A DNA stretch of 21,131 nucleotides from Hellea sp964576765 (GTDB lineage Bacteria; Pseudomonadota; Alphaproteobacteria; Caulobacterales; Maricaulaceae): NCBI GenBank assembly GCA_964576765.1, contig CAZNWH010000033.1, positions 1 to 21,131 on the forward strand, in the 5' to 3' direction. Of the stretch, positions 1 through 7,952 are shown piece after piece. Positions within the stretch are counted from its first letter, which is position 1; each line of letters starts with the position of its first letter. The position numbers and the translations under genes were made by a program. Under the pieces are notes generated by a model. That model was not told the origin of the DNA. It made no database searches and saw nothing but the letters and a program-made list of their open reading frames with translations.

Positions 1-106
1 GGCCATAAAAGCGGCTTAAGTTTTACCTGTCAAGATTTCCACCATAGACGGCCTTGTTATCGTACAAGGATTTCGTTGAGAATTGCTATGAAGTGTTTAG
101 GGCAAA

Positions 107-949
107 TTATCCCGCCTGAAAACTCTGCGCCTGCGTCCGGTTTCTCTGCCAAACCCAGTCTCGGCCCGTTATCTTGAAGTAACCCCGTTTCTTCGCATGG
201 CGAACAGTTAGCGCAATAGATATAAGACAAACAATCGCCCTGATAACGAAAAAGCTCCAAGACCCTAGGGTGCCTTCAGCTACATCAAACATTGCAAAAT
301 ACATATTCATCAGGATATGAAACGCTGCGGGCATCCAGATATTGTTGTCCCATTCAATATAGATCCAGCTCCACCAAAGTGCAGCAATCGCGGTAATGCC
401 AAATATACCTAGAAACTCAAAAACGGTATTGCCCTGATAGAAATGGGCAATACCAAATACGCTCGCCCCGAATAAGGCCGCAGGCAGAAATCCCCATCCG
501 GCAAAACGGAACAGAAGGCCAAATAACATGCCTCGATAGAGAATTTCTTCGCCAATGCCGGGGAGTATTGCGCCGCCGACAATATCCTGTCCCAAATTTT
601 CTAAGCTGAACGGAGCAATTAAAGCATATGTAATTGGCAAAATAACCGTTGCGATCAGACCAACCTTGACAGCTATCCAAACAGACCCATCAAGCCCAAG
701 CGCAGAGAAACATCGCTTCGGACCCGCGACGAGTCCTGCGACTCCTAATGGAACAAGGACAGTCCATATCCCATAGTAAAGGAAGGCGCGGGCAATCAGA
801 CGCGGCCACCCCTCAAGGGTCTGAGAAACATAGCGGTAAATCGACCAACCAAAGTTATCTTCAATGATATAGACTCCAATGACTATAAGAGAGATCAGGA
901 TAGGTCGAATGGGGTCTCGAAAACGGGCATTTTGCAAAGATATCAGCAT
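107..949 (-). CDS. CPBP family intramembrane metalloprotease
   Basis: This polytopic membrane protein of 280 residues carries the three CPBP (CaaX protease and bacteriocin-processing, Abi) motifs. These are EEILYR at about residues 134-139, the FGIAH segment ending in His169, and HILMN with His211 and Asn215. Family members are glutamate/histidine intramembrane endopeptidases, but the substrate cannot be told from sequence. I chose the ATG at 949, which lies four bases after the stop of the upstream gene and is preceded by GAGGG at a spacing of 8. A longer reading would need a TTG at 982 and would overlap the neighbour. It is the second gene of a two-gene unit behind a secreted unknown protein. 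Family assignment is firm and function is open. Confidence 0.85.
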   Translation of the reverse strand: MLISLQNARFRDPIRPILISLIVIGVYIIEDNFGWSIYRYVSQTLEGWPRLIARAFLYYGIWTVLVPLGVAGLVAGPKRCFSALGLDGSVWIAVKVGLIATVILPITYALIAPFSLENLGQDIVGGAILPGIGEEILYRGMLFGLLFRFAGWGFLPAALFGASVFGIAHFYQGNTVFEFLGIFGITAIAALWWSWIYIEWDNNIWMPAAFHILMNMYFAMFDVAEGTLGSWSFFVIRAIVCLISIALTVRHAKKRGYFKITGRDWVWQRNRTQAQSFQAG

Positions 950-953
950 GTCC

Positions 954-1739
954 TTATCCCTCACCCTCGCCGCATCCTTCAAACCGTTTCATCGCGGCCA
1001 AGCTCGGGACGGGCAGAAGCCTGTAATCACCTCCTGAAATTCTAATATTGTCCGCCCCCATATCCTCCAAATCTTTTACATTTATCATCGGAAGTACACA
1101 GTAAACAATTTGAACGCGGTCGGTCAGTTCGATGTCGCCTTTCAGGGCTGTAAATTCCAAAGGTTGCGTTTTATCGTCATATTTAATCATGATATGACTC
1201 ATTTTAGGCACCAATATAGCCATAGCGCCGGCGGTTTTTTTATAGTGTGACTTACCATCTTTCAGACCGTCCCTAATTTCAACCAAGCTATGCATTCCCG
1301 AATGATTGTGAAATTGGATATCCGTATTGATGTCCAATGAAATTCCATCTGCGTCAAAAGGCTGTCCGGCCCGCTTGGGATCATAATGACAAAATTCTAC
1401 ATCCTTGCTGGCACTGCTGAGTTTCTCAAACCCTAAGAGCTGCCCATCAGGCGCAATGGTAAGATCGGTTTCAACACCCTGGTCTTTTATGAAATAACGT
1501 TCAGGGTAATGCTGAGACTTGTCTTCTAATTTCAAATGTGCACTGGGCGAAACCCCGACGGTATCTGTCTTTTCAGGTTTAAGTGCTGCGAATTTACCAA
1601 GTTTGTCAGAAATCCATCCTACCTTAAAGCAATTCTCGGCTTGGCGAATTTTGGGCGCTTCATCTTGCGCGAAGGCAGAATTAGTGGAGACCAAAACTCC
1701 GATGAAGCAAGTGAAGGTAAAATTTAGGGCCTGTTTCAT
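954..1739 (-). CDS. Secreted protein of unknown function
   Basis: The product has 261 residues and I do not recognise the family. Residues 1-24 form a typical Sec signal peptide: Lys near the start, a hydrophobic core, then AFA before QDE, so cleavage near residue 24 is likely. The mature part is soluble, without membrane segments, and has four cysteines (in NCF, FCH, YCV and GCG contexts), which could form two disulfides in the periplasm. AGGA lies upstream of the ATG at 1739. The CPBP protease gene starts four bases after the stop, so the two are probably co-transcribed. The gene diverges from an araC-type regulator across a 149-bp gap with repeat elements, so that regulator may control it (inference). 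Confidence 0.7.
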   Translation of the reverse strand: MKQALNFTFTCFIGVLVSTNSAFAQDEAPKIRQAENCFKVGWISDKLGKFAALKPEKTDTVGVSPSAHLKLEDKSQHYPERYFIKDQGVETDLTIAPDGQLLGFEKLSSASKDVEFCHYDPKRAGQPFDADGISLDINTDIQFHNHSGMHSLVEIRDGLKDGKSHYKKTAGAMAILVPKMSHIMIKYDDKTQPLEFTALKGDIELTDRVQIVYCVLPMINVKDLEDMGADNIRISGGDYRLLPVPSLAAMKRFEGCGEGEG

Positions 1740-1797
1740 GTATCATGTCCTGTTTCGTTTCAAACCATAAATTAATGCGGCTCTTTGGGGGCCGCGT

Positions 1798-1827
1798 GGC
1801 AAAACCTGATCCGCGGCACGGCAAAAC
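1798..1827. repeat. Direct repeat GGCAAAAC in the divergent promoter region
   Basis: GGCAAAAC occurs at 1798-1805 and again at 1820-1827. The copies start 22 bp apart, about two helical turns, and both are preceded by a CGCG-containing stretch. A weaker TGCAAAAG follows at 1841. Direct repeats in phase are typical of AraC-family operators, and the araC-type gene starts 62 bp downstream. Assignment as its operator is inference. Confidence 0.45.
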
Positions 1828-1860
1828 TTTATATTCGTACTGCAAAAGCTGATAGCCAGA

Positions 1861-1875
1861 TGTCAAAAGATGACA
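1861..1875. promoter_or_regulatory. Palindrome TGTCA-N5-TGACA before the araC-type gene
   Basis: A perfect inverted repeat with 5-bp arms (TGTCA, then AAAGA, then TGACA) lies 13 bp before the GTG start of the regulator gene. It may be a regulator site or simply chance in an AT-rich spacer. It overlaps the region just upstream of the ribosome binding site AGGA at 1881. Confidence 0.3.
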
Positions 1876-1888
1876 GGCACAGGAAAGT

Positions 1889-2926
1889 GTGAAACCTTCT
1901 CTTATGGATATAATTTTACGCATCGTAACAGCCACGCTTTTAATCGGGATGGCTTTGGGCGTCATTGCGAGGCCGCAGCCTTGGCGGTGGTCACTCTGTT
2001 TTGTTACCACGTCTCTCTGCGTTTCTGCTTTTGTGATGAACAATGCGGTGAGTGATATCTTAAGCCCTAAGTTATGGTCATGGCTGTGGTTTATCACAAA
2101 TTTTATGGGCAAAATGATAGTAATATTTGTATGGTTGTTCGTTCAATGTAGCTTTGATGATGAGTTTCGGTTTAACCGATTTAGGATAAGTGTAAGCTTG
2201 GCATGGCTAGCTATTGTCCTTCACGATCTCTGGAGCTTCAAAGCGGGCATAGATGACCCTTTCGGCTATGCTAGCGTTATATTGGCTCTGACATTGATGA
2301 TTCATCTTATCTGGACACTCCTGCGAGGCCGAGAAGATGACCTTCGTATGCGGCGAAGAACAGCGCGCATCTGGATATCTGTCATCATGGTTAGCCTGCT
2401 CCTCATGGATCTTTTCATTGATATCACAATGGGGTTTTCATGGCGTCCCGCTGGCTTTGTCTATGTTCAAAATGGGTTGATATTACTGGCCGTTCTGGCT
2501 TTGGCGCTAGCCATTATAAGAATAGATGTATCCGCCCTCGCACCTAAGGTACAGCCGAAAAACACACCTAATTATCAGCTGTCTGGACACGCGGCCACCC
2601 TTGATCACATCATGACCAGGGAACAGCTCTATCTTCGCTCCAATCTACGGCTTTCTGATGTCGTCGCCCGCTTACCTCTCTCTGAGGCAGCAACGCGAAG
2701 CCTTATTCATGATGAATTTGGCCATGGACATTTTCGAAGCTTTTTAAACCAGTACCGCATTAAACAGGCTCAAGAGCTTCTGCGCTCACCAGACCAGAAA
2801 TCCAGTAAACTCATTGCCATCGCCTTTGATAGCGGTTTCGCCTCACTGGCCTCTTTCCAAAGAGCCTTCAAACGTGAAACAGGCCTAACGGCATCTCAAT
2901 GGCGTCAAAAGCAAGATCAAAATTGA
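1889..2926 (+). CDS. Membrane-anchored AraC-family transcriptional regulator
   Basis: The protein has 345 residues. The first 210 or so form about six to seven hydrophobic helices, separated by short charged loops such as LLRGREDDLRMRRR. The last 100 residues form an AraC double helix-turn-helix domain with the typical second-helix signature IAFDSGFASLASFQRAFKR followed by TGLTASQWR. This architecture (membrane sensor plus C-terminal AraC domain) suggests direct signal reception in the inner membrane and DNA binding from the membrane. The GTG at 1889 follows AGGA with a short spacing, and an ATG at 1904 is the alternative start. It diverges from the secreted protein/CPBP pair. Its targets are unknown, with that pair and itself as first candidates. 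Confidence 0.85.
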   Translation: MKPSLMDIILRIVTATLLIGMALGVIARPQPWRWSLCFVTTSLCVSAFVMNNAVSDILSPKLWSWLWFITNFMGKMIVIFVWLFVQCSFDDEFRFNRFRISVSLAWLAIVLHDLWSFKAGIDDPFGYASVILALTLMIHLIWTLLRGREDDLRMRRRTARIWISVIMVSLLLMDLFIDITMGFSWRPAGFVYVQNGLILLAVLALALAIIRIDVSALAPKVQPKNTPNYQLSGHAATLDHIMTREQLYLRSNLRLSDVVARLPLSEAATRSLIHDEFGHGHFRSFLNQYRIKQAQELLRSPDQKSSKLIAIAFDSGFASLASFQRAFKRETGLTASQWRQKQDQN

Positions 2927-2932
2927 AACCCG

Positions 2933-2970
2933 AAAGGCGCGTATATATTATATGCTAAACAGCGCCTTTT
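2933..2970. terminator. Possible bidirectional terminator between araC-type gene and metK
   Basis: AAAGGCGC at 2933-2940 pairs with GCGCCTTT at 2962-2969, leaving an AT-rich 21-nt loop. One arm lies within the 3' end of metK. On the plus strand four T residues end the stem, and on the minus strand there is no T run. It sits exactly between two convergent genes, which supports a role in transcript ends, but the loop is long for an intrinsic terminator. Confidence 0.4.
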
Positions 2971-4148
2971 ATGGCGTCGACTAAGTCGGTTTTTTCCCAG
3001 CTAAAGCCGCCGTCACCGTCGGGCGTACGGCCAAAGTGACCATAAGCTGCCGTACGGGCATAGATGGCTTGGTTCAGATTAAGGTGCGAGCGAATACCGC
3101 GCGGCGTTAGGGTCATGATCTGGGGTAATACCTCCTCAAGGCGCGCCGCAAGCTTAGCATGTTTACCATCAAGTTCTACATAGATAGATGTAGGTTCTGC
3201 CACACCAATCGCATATGAGAGCTGAATATTAGCCCAGTCCACAAGGCCAGAAGCGACGATGTTTTTGGCTAAGTAGCGTGATGCATATGCGGCTGAGCGG
3301 TCAACTTTTGTCGGATCTTTACCAGAGAACGCGCCGCCGCCATGAGGCGCCATACCGCCATACGTATCGACGATGATTTTACGACCCGTAAGACCAGCAT
3401 CACCATCCGGTCCACCAATAACAAAATTGCCCGTTGGGTTGATGTGGAAGACAGTGTTCTTTGTAATCCAGCCCTTAGGCAGCGTCTCGATAATGTAAGG
3501 TTTTACGATGTCTGAAATATCAGACGGAGTTAGACCGTCTTTATGCTGTGTTGAGAGAACAATCGCAGAGGCTTCGACAGGCTTGCCGTTTTCATATCGA
3601 ATAGATACTTGTGACTTCGCATCAGGTTCAAGACCTTTTGCTTCGCCAGAGTGGCGAACTTGCGCGAGACGCTCAAGGATTTTATGGCTGTAATAAATCG
3701 GAGCCGGCATAAGTGCCTCTGGCACTTCGTTAGAAGCATAGCCAAACATGATGCCTTGGTCGCCCGCCCCTTCTTCTTTATGTGTGCCTGTACCCTCGTC
3801 AACACCCGCCGCAATATCAACAGATTGCGCATGCAAAAGAACATCAACATCGGCATGGGCGTGATGAAAGCCGGATTGCTCATATCCAATATCTTTGATC
3901 GCCGCGCGGGCGACTGCTTCAATCTCGTCCTTTGAGACATCTTGACCGCGTGTTTCCCCGGCAATGACGACTTTATTAGTAGTCGTTAGAGTTTCTGCTG
4001 CGACGCGAACATCCCAAGGTGACATGCCTGCGGCAACAGATTTACGAAAATAAAGATCAACGATTTCATCCGAAATACGGTCTGAAACTTTATCCGGATG
4101 ACCCTCGGAAACAGATTCAGAGGTAAAATAGTAAGTTTGACGTCCCAT
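2955..4148 (-). CDS. metK: S-adenosylmethionine synthetase
   Basis: Makes S-adenosylmethionine from methionine and ATP in the cytoplasm. The 397-residue length is normal for the family. Visible signatures are the N-terminal SESVSEGHPDKVSDRISDEI (substrate and metal site), GAGDQGIMFGYA in the first third, and GGGAFSGKDPTKVDRSAAY near residue 275, the phosphate-binding loop. The ATG at 4148 follows AGGAG at a spacing of 7. It lies 118 bp downstream of ahcY on the same strand, with a hairpin between them, so it may have its own promoter or be read through. Together the two genes make SAM and remove its by-product SAH. Confidence 0.98.
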   Translation of the reverse strand: MGRQTYYFTSESVSEGHPDKVSDRISDEIVDLYFRKSVAAGMSPWDVRVAAETLTTTNKVVIAGETRGQDVSKDEIEAVARAAIKDIGYEQSGFHHAHADVDVLLHAQSVDIAAGVDEGTGTHKEEGAGDQGIMFGYASNEVPEALMPAPIYYSHKILERLAQVRHSGEAKGLEPDAKSQVSIRYENGKPVEASAIVLSTQHKDGLTPSDISDIVKPYIIETLPKGWITKNTVFHINPTGNFVIGGPDGDAGLTGRKIIVDTYGGMAPHGGGAFSGKDPTKVDRSAAYASRYLAKNIVASGLVDWANIQLSYAIGVAEPTSIYVELDGKHAKLAARLEEVLPQIMTLTPRGIRSHLNLNQAIYARTAAYGHFGRTPDGDGGFSWEKTDLVDAIKGAV

Positions 4149-4217
4149 TGGACACTCCTAGTTTTAAGGCTCTTTTGCCATTATTGGCTTTGGGCTTTTT
4201 ATTTATTGAGAGGCTTG

Positions 4218-4247
4218 TTTAAAGGGCCGAGCAACCATCGCTCGGCC
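4218..4247 (-). terminator. Hairpin at the end of ahcY
   Basis: GGCCGAGC at 4225-4232 pairs perfectly with GCTCGGCC at 4240-4247 across a 7-nt loop. Read on the minus strand, the stem begins 20 nt after the ahcY stop and is followed by CTTTAAAC. The T run is weak, so this could be a partial terminator that sets the ahcY to metK ratio. Confidence 0.6.
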
Positions 4248-4266
4248 ACATTGGGTTAATTTGGGT

Positions 4267-5676
4267 TTAATAGCGGTAATGCTCGGGCTTATATGGGCCG
4301 GATTGAGACACACCAATATAGTCAGCTTGCTCTTTAGACATTTCCGTTAGTTTCACGCCGATCTTTTCAAGATGTAACCGCGCGACTTTTTCATCCAGAT
4401 GCTTGGGTAGCATATAGACTTTGTTTTCGTATTTTTTCTTGGAAGCTTTGCTATCTTCCCACAATTCGACTTGTGCAAGCACTTGGTTAGTAAATGAAGC
4501 AGACATGACAAAAGATGGATGCCCTGTCGCATTGCCAAGGTTCAAAAGACGACCTTGCGAGAGAAGGATCATACGGTTCCCTTTAGGAAACGTCACCATA
4601 TCCACTTGATCTTTGATATTGGTCCACTCAAAATTCTTGAGCGATGCGACCTGAATTTCATTATCGAAGTGACCAATATTGCCAACAATCGCCATGTCTT
4701 TCATCTCGCGCATATGCTCCAGACGGATGACATCTTTATTACCTGTTGTTGTCACGAATATGTCTGCATCTTTAACTGTGTCTTCAAGTGTAGTAACTTC
4801 GAAACCGTCCATCGCGGCTTGTAACGCGCAGATCGGATCAATTTCAGTAACTTTGACACGCGCGCCAGCTCCCCGAAGAGACGCCGCAGAGCCTTTGCCA
4901 ACATCGCCGTAGCCAAGGACAACAGCGGTCTTGCCCGCCATCATTGTATCGGTTGCGCGACGAATACCGTCAACGAGACTTTCTTTACAACCATATTTAT
5001 TATCAAATTTAGATTTAGTGACCGAGTCGTTCACGTTAATGGCCGGGAACGGCAATTGACCATTTTCCATCAATTCATAGAGGCGATGAACACCTGTTGT
5101 TGTTTCTTCAGACACACCGACAATTTGATCACGCACTTTCGTAAACCAACCCGGACTTTCTTTCATGCGCTTTTTAATCTGCGCAAAAATAGCCGCTTCT
5201 TCTTCTGATCCAGGCTCGCCTTCAATGAGGTTCGTCTCACCCGCTTCAACGCGTGCTCCGAGCAAGACATAAAGAGTAGCGTCACCGCCATCATCCAAAA
5301 TGATATTCGGGCCATCCTCAAACAAGAAAGATTTATCCAGATAATCCCAATGTTCCTCTAATGACTGTCCTTTAATCGCAAAGACAGGCACGCCCGCCGC
5401 CGCTATAGCCGCTGCCGCGTGGTCTTGGGTTGAGAAAATATTACAAGACGCCCAACGCACATCTGCGCCCAGAGCCGTCAGCGTTTCGATTAAAACCGCC
5501 GTCTGGATTGTCATATGAAGCGAGCCAACGACGCGCGCGCCTTTAAGGGGTTTTGATGCCCCAAACTCCTCACGCAGAGACATCAGCCCCGGCATTTCAG
5601 TTTCAGCAATATCAAGTTCCTTCCGGCCAAAATCGGCCAGTGAAATATCTTTTACAACGTAATCATTCGCGCTCAT
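4267..5676 (-). CDS. ahcY: Adenosylhomocysteinase (S-adenosylhomocysteine hydrolase)
   Basis: Reversibly splits S-adenosylhomocysteine into adenosine and homocysteine, relieving product inhibition of methyltransferases. The 469-residue length fits the bacterial family. Key features are GSLHMTIQTAVLIETL near residue 51, the substrate region NVNDSVTKSKFDNKYGC near 214-230, the NAD-binding loop GYGDVGKG at 255-262, and the family C-terminus PYKPEHYRY. The ATG at 5676 follows AAGGA at a spacing of about 8. The gene is preceded by a foldable leader and a perfect AT-rich palindrome (separate entries), so expression is probably regulated, for instance in response to SAH or SAM. metK lies downstream. 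Confidence 0.98.
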   Translation of the reverse strand: MSANDYVVKDISLADFGRKELDIAETEMPGLMSLREEFGASKPLKGARVVGSLHMTIQTAVLIETLTALGADVRWASCNIFSTQDHAAAAIAAAGVPVFAIKGQSLEEHWDYLDKSFLFEDGPNIILDDGGDATLYVLLGARVEAGETNLIEGEPGSEEEAAIFAQIKKRMKESPGWFTKVRDQIVGVSEETTTGVHRLYELMENGQLPFPAINVNDSVTKSKFDNKYGCKESLVDGIRRATDTMMAGKTAVVLGYGDVGKGSAASLRGAGARVKVTEIDPICALQAAMDGFEVTTLEDTVKDADIFVTTTGNKDVIRLEHMREMKDMAIVGNIGHFDNEIQVASLKNFEWTNIKDQVDMVTFPKGNRMILLSQGRLLNLGNATGHPSFVMSASFTNQVLAQVELWEDSKASKKKYENKVYMLPKHLDEKVARLHLEKIGVKLTEMSKEQADYIGVSQSGPYKPEHYRY

Positions 5677-5759
5677 ATTATTAATCCTTAAGGAAAGCTA
5701 TTTTTGGATATACCCTCTAAATAGTATTGTTTAAAATCTCGCTAGCAAACAGGGTTAAT

Positions 5760-5817
5760 AGCCCGTCTTAACCTCGGTAATCAGCGTTATTATCAATGTG
5801 AGGCTCCCTTACGGGCT
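5760..5817 (-). promoter_or_regulatory. Structured leader candidate upstream of ahcY
   Basis: In the ahcY transcript, AGCCCGT (5817-5811) can pair with ACGGGCT (5766-5760) in a perfect 7-bp stem enclosing 44 nt. Inside it, CCTC and GAGG (5803-5800 with 5775-5772) can form a second helix. The element ends about 85 nt before the start codon. It does not match what I recall of the SAM-I, SAM-II or SAH riboswitch cores. It could be a novel riboregulatory element or an incidental fold. Confidence 0.35.
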
Positions 5818-5837
5818 GGATTGAAGCGCGTCAACAT

Positions 5838-5857
5838 ATATAACAATATTGTTATAT
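5838..5857. promoter_or_regulatory. Perfect 20-bp palindrome, likely operator of ahcY
   Basis: ATATAACAATATTGTTATAT is a perfect palindrome, and the symmetry extends by one more outer pair after a mismatch (5836 with 5859). It lies 162 bp upstream of the ahcY start and 45 bp beyond the end of the preceding SDR gene. ArsR-family regulators such as SahR are known to control SAH recycling genes in Proteobacteria through palindromes. Whether this is such a site is inference. Confidence 0.5.
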
Positions 5858-5901
5858 GTTTATAAGTGAATTCGATACCAATCTAAACACACCAATATCG
5901 T

Positions 5902-6690
5902 CTACCCCAGTAGATCCGCCATCTCCTTAACGAGAGCCGCGCATTTTTGCACGTCGAGCGCATGGGCATGTGGCGAGCCTAACCGGCCGCTATCATTGTC
6001 AAAATATTGTCCACTTGCAGTGTTAAAACCTGCCTCCAGCGCGAGACGAACTAAGATATCAGACCCTATACTGATAGCTTTGTTTGAAGAGCCGTAAGCT
6101 TCCAAGACCATTTTAGTCCCTAGCAAAGACCCCGGATTTACGGCAATGACGACTGGGCCTTGAGGTAAGCTGGCCGCCATATGAGCAGACCACATGGTGA
6201 TGGCAAGCTTACTTTGCGCATAGGCCATGCTGTCGGAGCCTTCTATTTGGCCCGTCATAATATCCATATCAATCGGCATTTGCGCCGCAGAAGACAGATT
6301 AAGAATACGGCCCGATTGAGGGATTGAAGGCAGTAAACCTTGCGCTAAAACATAAGGCGATAGCGTATTGACAACAAAACGTAGATCCATGCCATTGGGC
6401 GCTTTCGGACCATTGGGCGCTTTAAATACGCCCGCATTATTAATCAGTACATCCAGTCGGGGATGGGCCGCTGATATCTCAGCGGCCAGACGTTCCGCGG
6501 CGGTCAAATCAGACAGATCAGCTACATAGCTTTGCGCCTCAGTCAGCTCCGCATGAGCGGTTTTAACCGACACTAGTTTGTCGGCGCTACGCCCATGTAA
6601 AAGAACATTATGACCTTGTGCCGCTAAGGTCTTGGCCGCACCAAGACCAATCCCATCAGTGCTCCCTGTTATTAAAATCGTTTTTGTCAT
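5902..6690 (-). CDS. Short-chain dehydrogenase/reductase
   Basis: A 262-residue classical-type SDR, close to the retinol dehydrogenase/WWOX-like branch in layout. Visible are the cofactor loop TGSTDGIG at residues 8-15, NNAG near 84-87, the catalytic Ser in ILNLSSAA, and the YAQSK motif with Tyr and Lys spaced four apart. His and Arg after the first strand (LLHGRS) suggest NADP(H) use. The ATG is at 6690, with only a distant AAGGG as ribosome binding site. Before residue 100 there is a six-residue duplication (KAPNGP then KAPNGM), which looks like a recent 18-bp slippage event. The substrate is unknown. It lies upstream of ahcY on the same strand but is separated by 225 bp. Confidence 0.88.
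   Translation of the reverse strand: MTKTILITGSTDGIGLGAAKTLAAQGHNVLLHGRSADKLVSVKTAHAELTEAQSYVADLSDLTAAERLAAEISAAHPRLDVLINNAGVFKAPNGPKAPNGMDLRFVVNTLSPYVLAQGLLPSIPQSGRILNLSSAAQMPIDMDIMTGQIEGSDSMAYAQSKLAITMWSAHMAASLPQGPVVIAVNPGSLLGTKMVLEAYGSSNKAISIGSDILVRLALEAGFNTASGQYFDNDSGRLGSPHAHALDVQKCAALVKEMADLLG
6392..6423. repeat. 18-bp period tandem duplication inside the SDR gene
   Basis: CCATTGGGCGCTTT occurs at 6392-6405 and again at 6410-6423. It encodes the repeated residues KAPNG in frame, adding six residues to the loop after the NNAG motif without breaking the reading frame. Confidence 0.85.
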
Positions 6691-6782
6691 GATTTAATTA
6701 GACCCTTAATGAAAACTATCTGAAAACAGGCAAGCCCAACACCCGTTTCCATTATTGCAAATTTAAGCTAGAAAACGCCCGC

Positions 6783-7295
6783 TTAAGATTCTGTCTCGTC
6801 CCAATTTTTAGCGCTATAACAATACCGCCCTGAGCTTTCACGTATTTTATGTGTGTCTAAAACACCTATACGAGTATTATAATAGGCCATTCCACGTTGC
6901 CTATCTTGTTCCAGTCCTTCCCGAGCGAACACACCGCAAAGCTCAAAATTATATTCACCCAGGCGTTTATATTCAAACTCAGTTCCCGAAACGGGGTCGG
7001 TTTCCCATTTCAAATTCAGGCACCGTTGCTCTTTTCGGGACAGATTACCTGTGCCTAGAGCTTGCTTGGCGGGGGTAATTGTCTCCGGGAGGCCTTCATT
7101 ATAATCGGCATAACAGCTAATAATACGCGCGGTCATCTGCATATTATTAAGACGCTTTGCATCTATTTTTTGATCCCGAGCTTTGCCTGGCCCGCCAACC
7201 ATTATAAGGCCTGCAATAATCGCAGCCGTAATAACGGCTCCAACGCCCCAACCAAATATAGTATCAAACTGACTGACATCCCCTTTATCGGCCAT
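6783..7295 (-). CDS. Small membrane-anchored protein of unknown function
   Basis: The product has about 170 residues and I do not recognise its family. A single hydrophobic segment at about residues 14-33 (GVGAVITAAIIAGLIMVGG) anchors it, followed by a polar domain of some 135 residues with four cysteines. The second of two adjacent ATG codons (7295) lies 7 nt after AAGGGG, and the first is at 7298. Both overlap the 3' end of the DUF5671 gene, so translation is probably coupled. The polar domain most likely faces the periplasm, given the N-terminal anchor and cysteine pairs (inference). The two proteins probably work together in the inner membrane. Confidence 0.7.
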   Translation of the reverse strand: MADKGDVSQFDTIFGWGVGAVITAAIIAGLIMVGGPGKARDQKIDAKRLNNMQMTARIISCYADYNEGLPETITPAKQALGTGNLSRKEQRCLNLKWETDPVSGTEFEYKRLGEYNFELCGVFAREGLEQDRQRGMAYYNTRIGVLDTHKIRESSGRYCYSAKNWDETES

Positions 7296-7932
7296 CATCA
7301 GTCCCCTTATCGTCACGTTCCGCGTCTTTAAGAAAATAGACAAATATAGACCCTGCAATAAGAGCAATCACCAAGGATTTTAATACAAATCTGGCGCTCA
7401 ACTCTCCATCCAGCAAGTTATAAACTAATGAAATAGCGTCTCCCACAAGCGTCGCGCCGGCAATGACCAAAGTAATATAGGTTAACCACTTGCGAATTGG
7501 GGACCGTTGTAACTCAGGGTCGGTCTTTCGCGCTTTGGATAATAACCGCGCGAGAAAAAAGAATATTGGCGCCCCGACGATCAAGCCAGACACCCCGCTA
7601 CGAATTTGCCGACTGGTTCTAAAGTAATTATTCGTTTTGGTTACGTCAGGGATGGCTGTGTTGATCATCGCGAATAAAAGCGAACCTAAGCTCCACGCGA
7701 CAATCGCCAGCATGATAAAAAACAGCAAATAAAGAAAAGCAACCCGCGCAGACAAATAAGGCCGAGGGCGCGGGACAGCTACGGGGAAGGCAACATCCGC
7801 AAAACTATGCATCGCGTTTTTTATCTCGTCAGTTTTCCAGCCAGCTCGTTTTAAGGCATTGGAAATCGCGTCTCGTGACTGCCCTTTTTCTAAGCCCTCT
7901 TTAACGAATTCAATCAAGTCCTTATTAGCCAT
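7285..7932 (-). CDS. DUF5671 domain membrane protein
   Basis: The 215-residue protein has a small soluble N-terminal helical domain (residues 1-50: DLIEFVKEGLEKGQSRDAI, then LKRAGW and the PRPRPYLSARVAFLYL junction). Four hydrophobic segments follow, at about 67-90, 110-126, 146-166 and 180-200. The N-terminal helical unit followed by the conserved PRPRPYLSAR junction is characteristic of DUF5671 proteins, whose role is not known. The ATG at 7932 follows AAGGTGG at a spacing of about 5. It overlaps the start of the small membrane-anchored gene downstream. Its 5' region contains a perfect 11-bp tandem repeat and a consensus TATAAT. Confidence 0.85.
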   Translation of the reverse strand: MANKDLIEFVKEGLEKGQSRDAISNALKRAGWKTDEIKNAMHSFADVAFPVAVPRPRPYLSARVAFLYLLFFIMLAIVAWSLGSLLFAMINTAIPDVTKTNNYFRTSRQIRSGVSGLIVGAPIFFFLARLLSKARKTDPELQRSPIRKWLTYITLVIAGATLVGDAISLVYNLLDGELSARFVLKSLVIALIAGSIFVYFLKDAERDDKGTDDGR

Positions 7933-7952
7933 AAACCACCTTGAGCGACATT

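Noticed and set aside
57..260. 67-codon minus frame at the left edge
   Set aside because: It overlaps the 3' part of the CPBP gene in another frame and shows no family feature.
1681..2112. 143-codon minus frame across the divergent gap
   Set aside because: It overlaps both the secreted protein gene and the AraC gene, has no recognisable domain, and would span their promoters.
3530..3964. 144-codon minus frame inside metK
   Set aside because: Shadow frame of a highly conserved gene; no ribosome binding site and no family features.
4149..4224. SAM riboswitch before metK
   Set aside because: The leader shows only a 3-bp GCC/GGC hairpin and none of the conserved SAM riboswitch core sequences I know.
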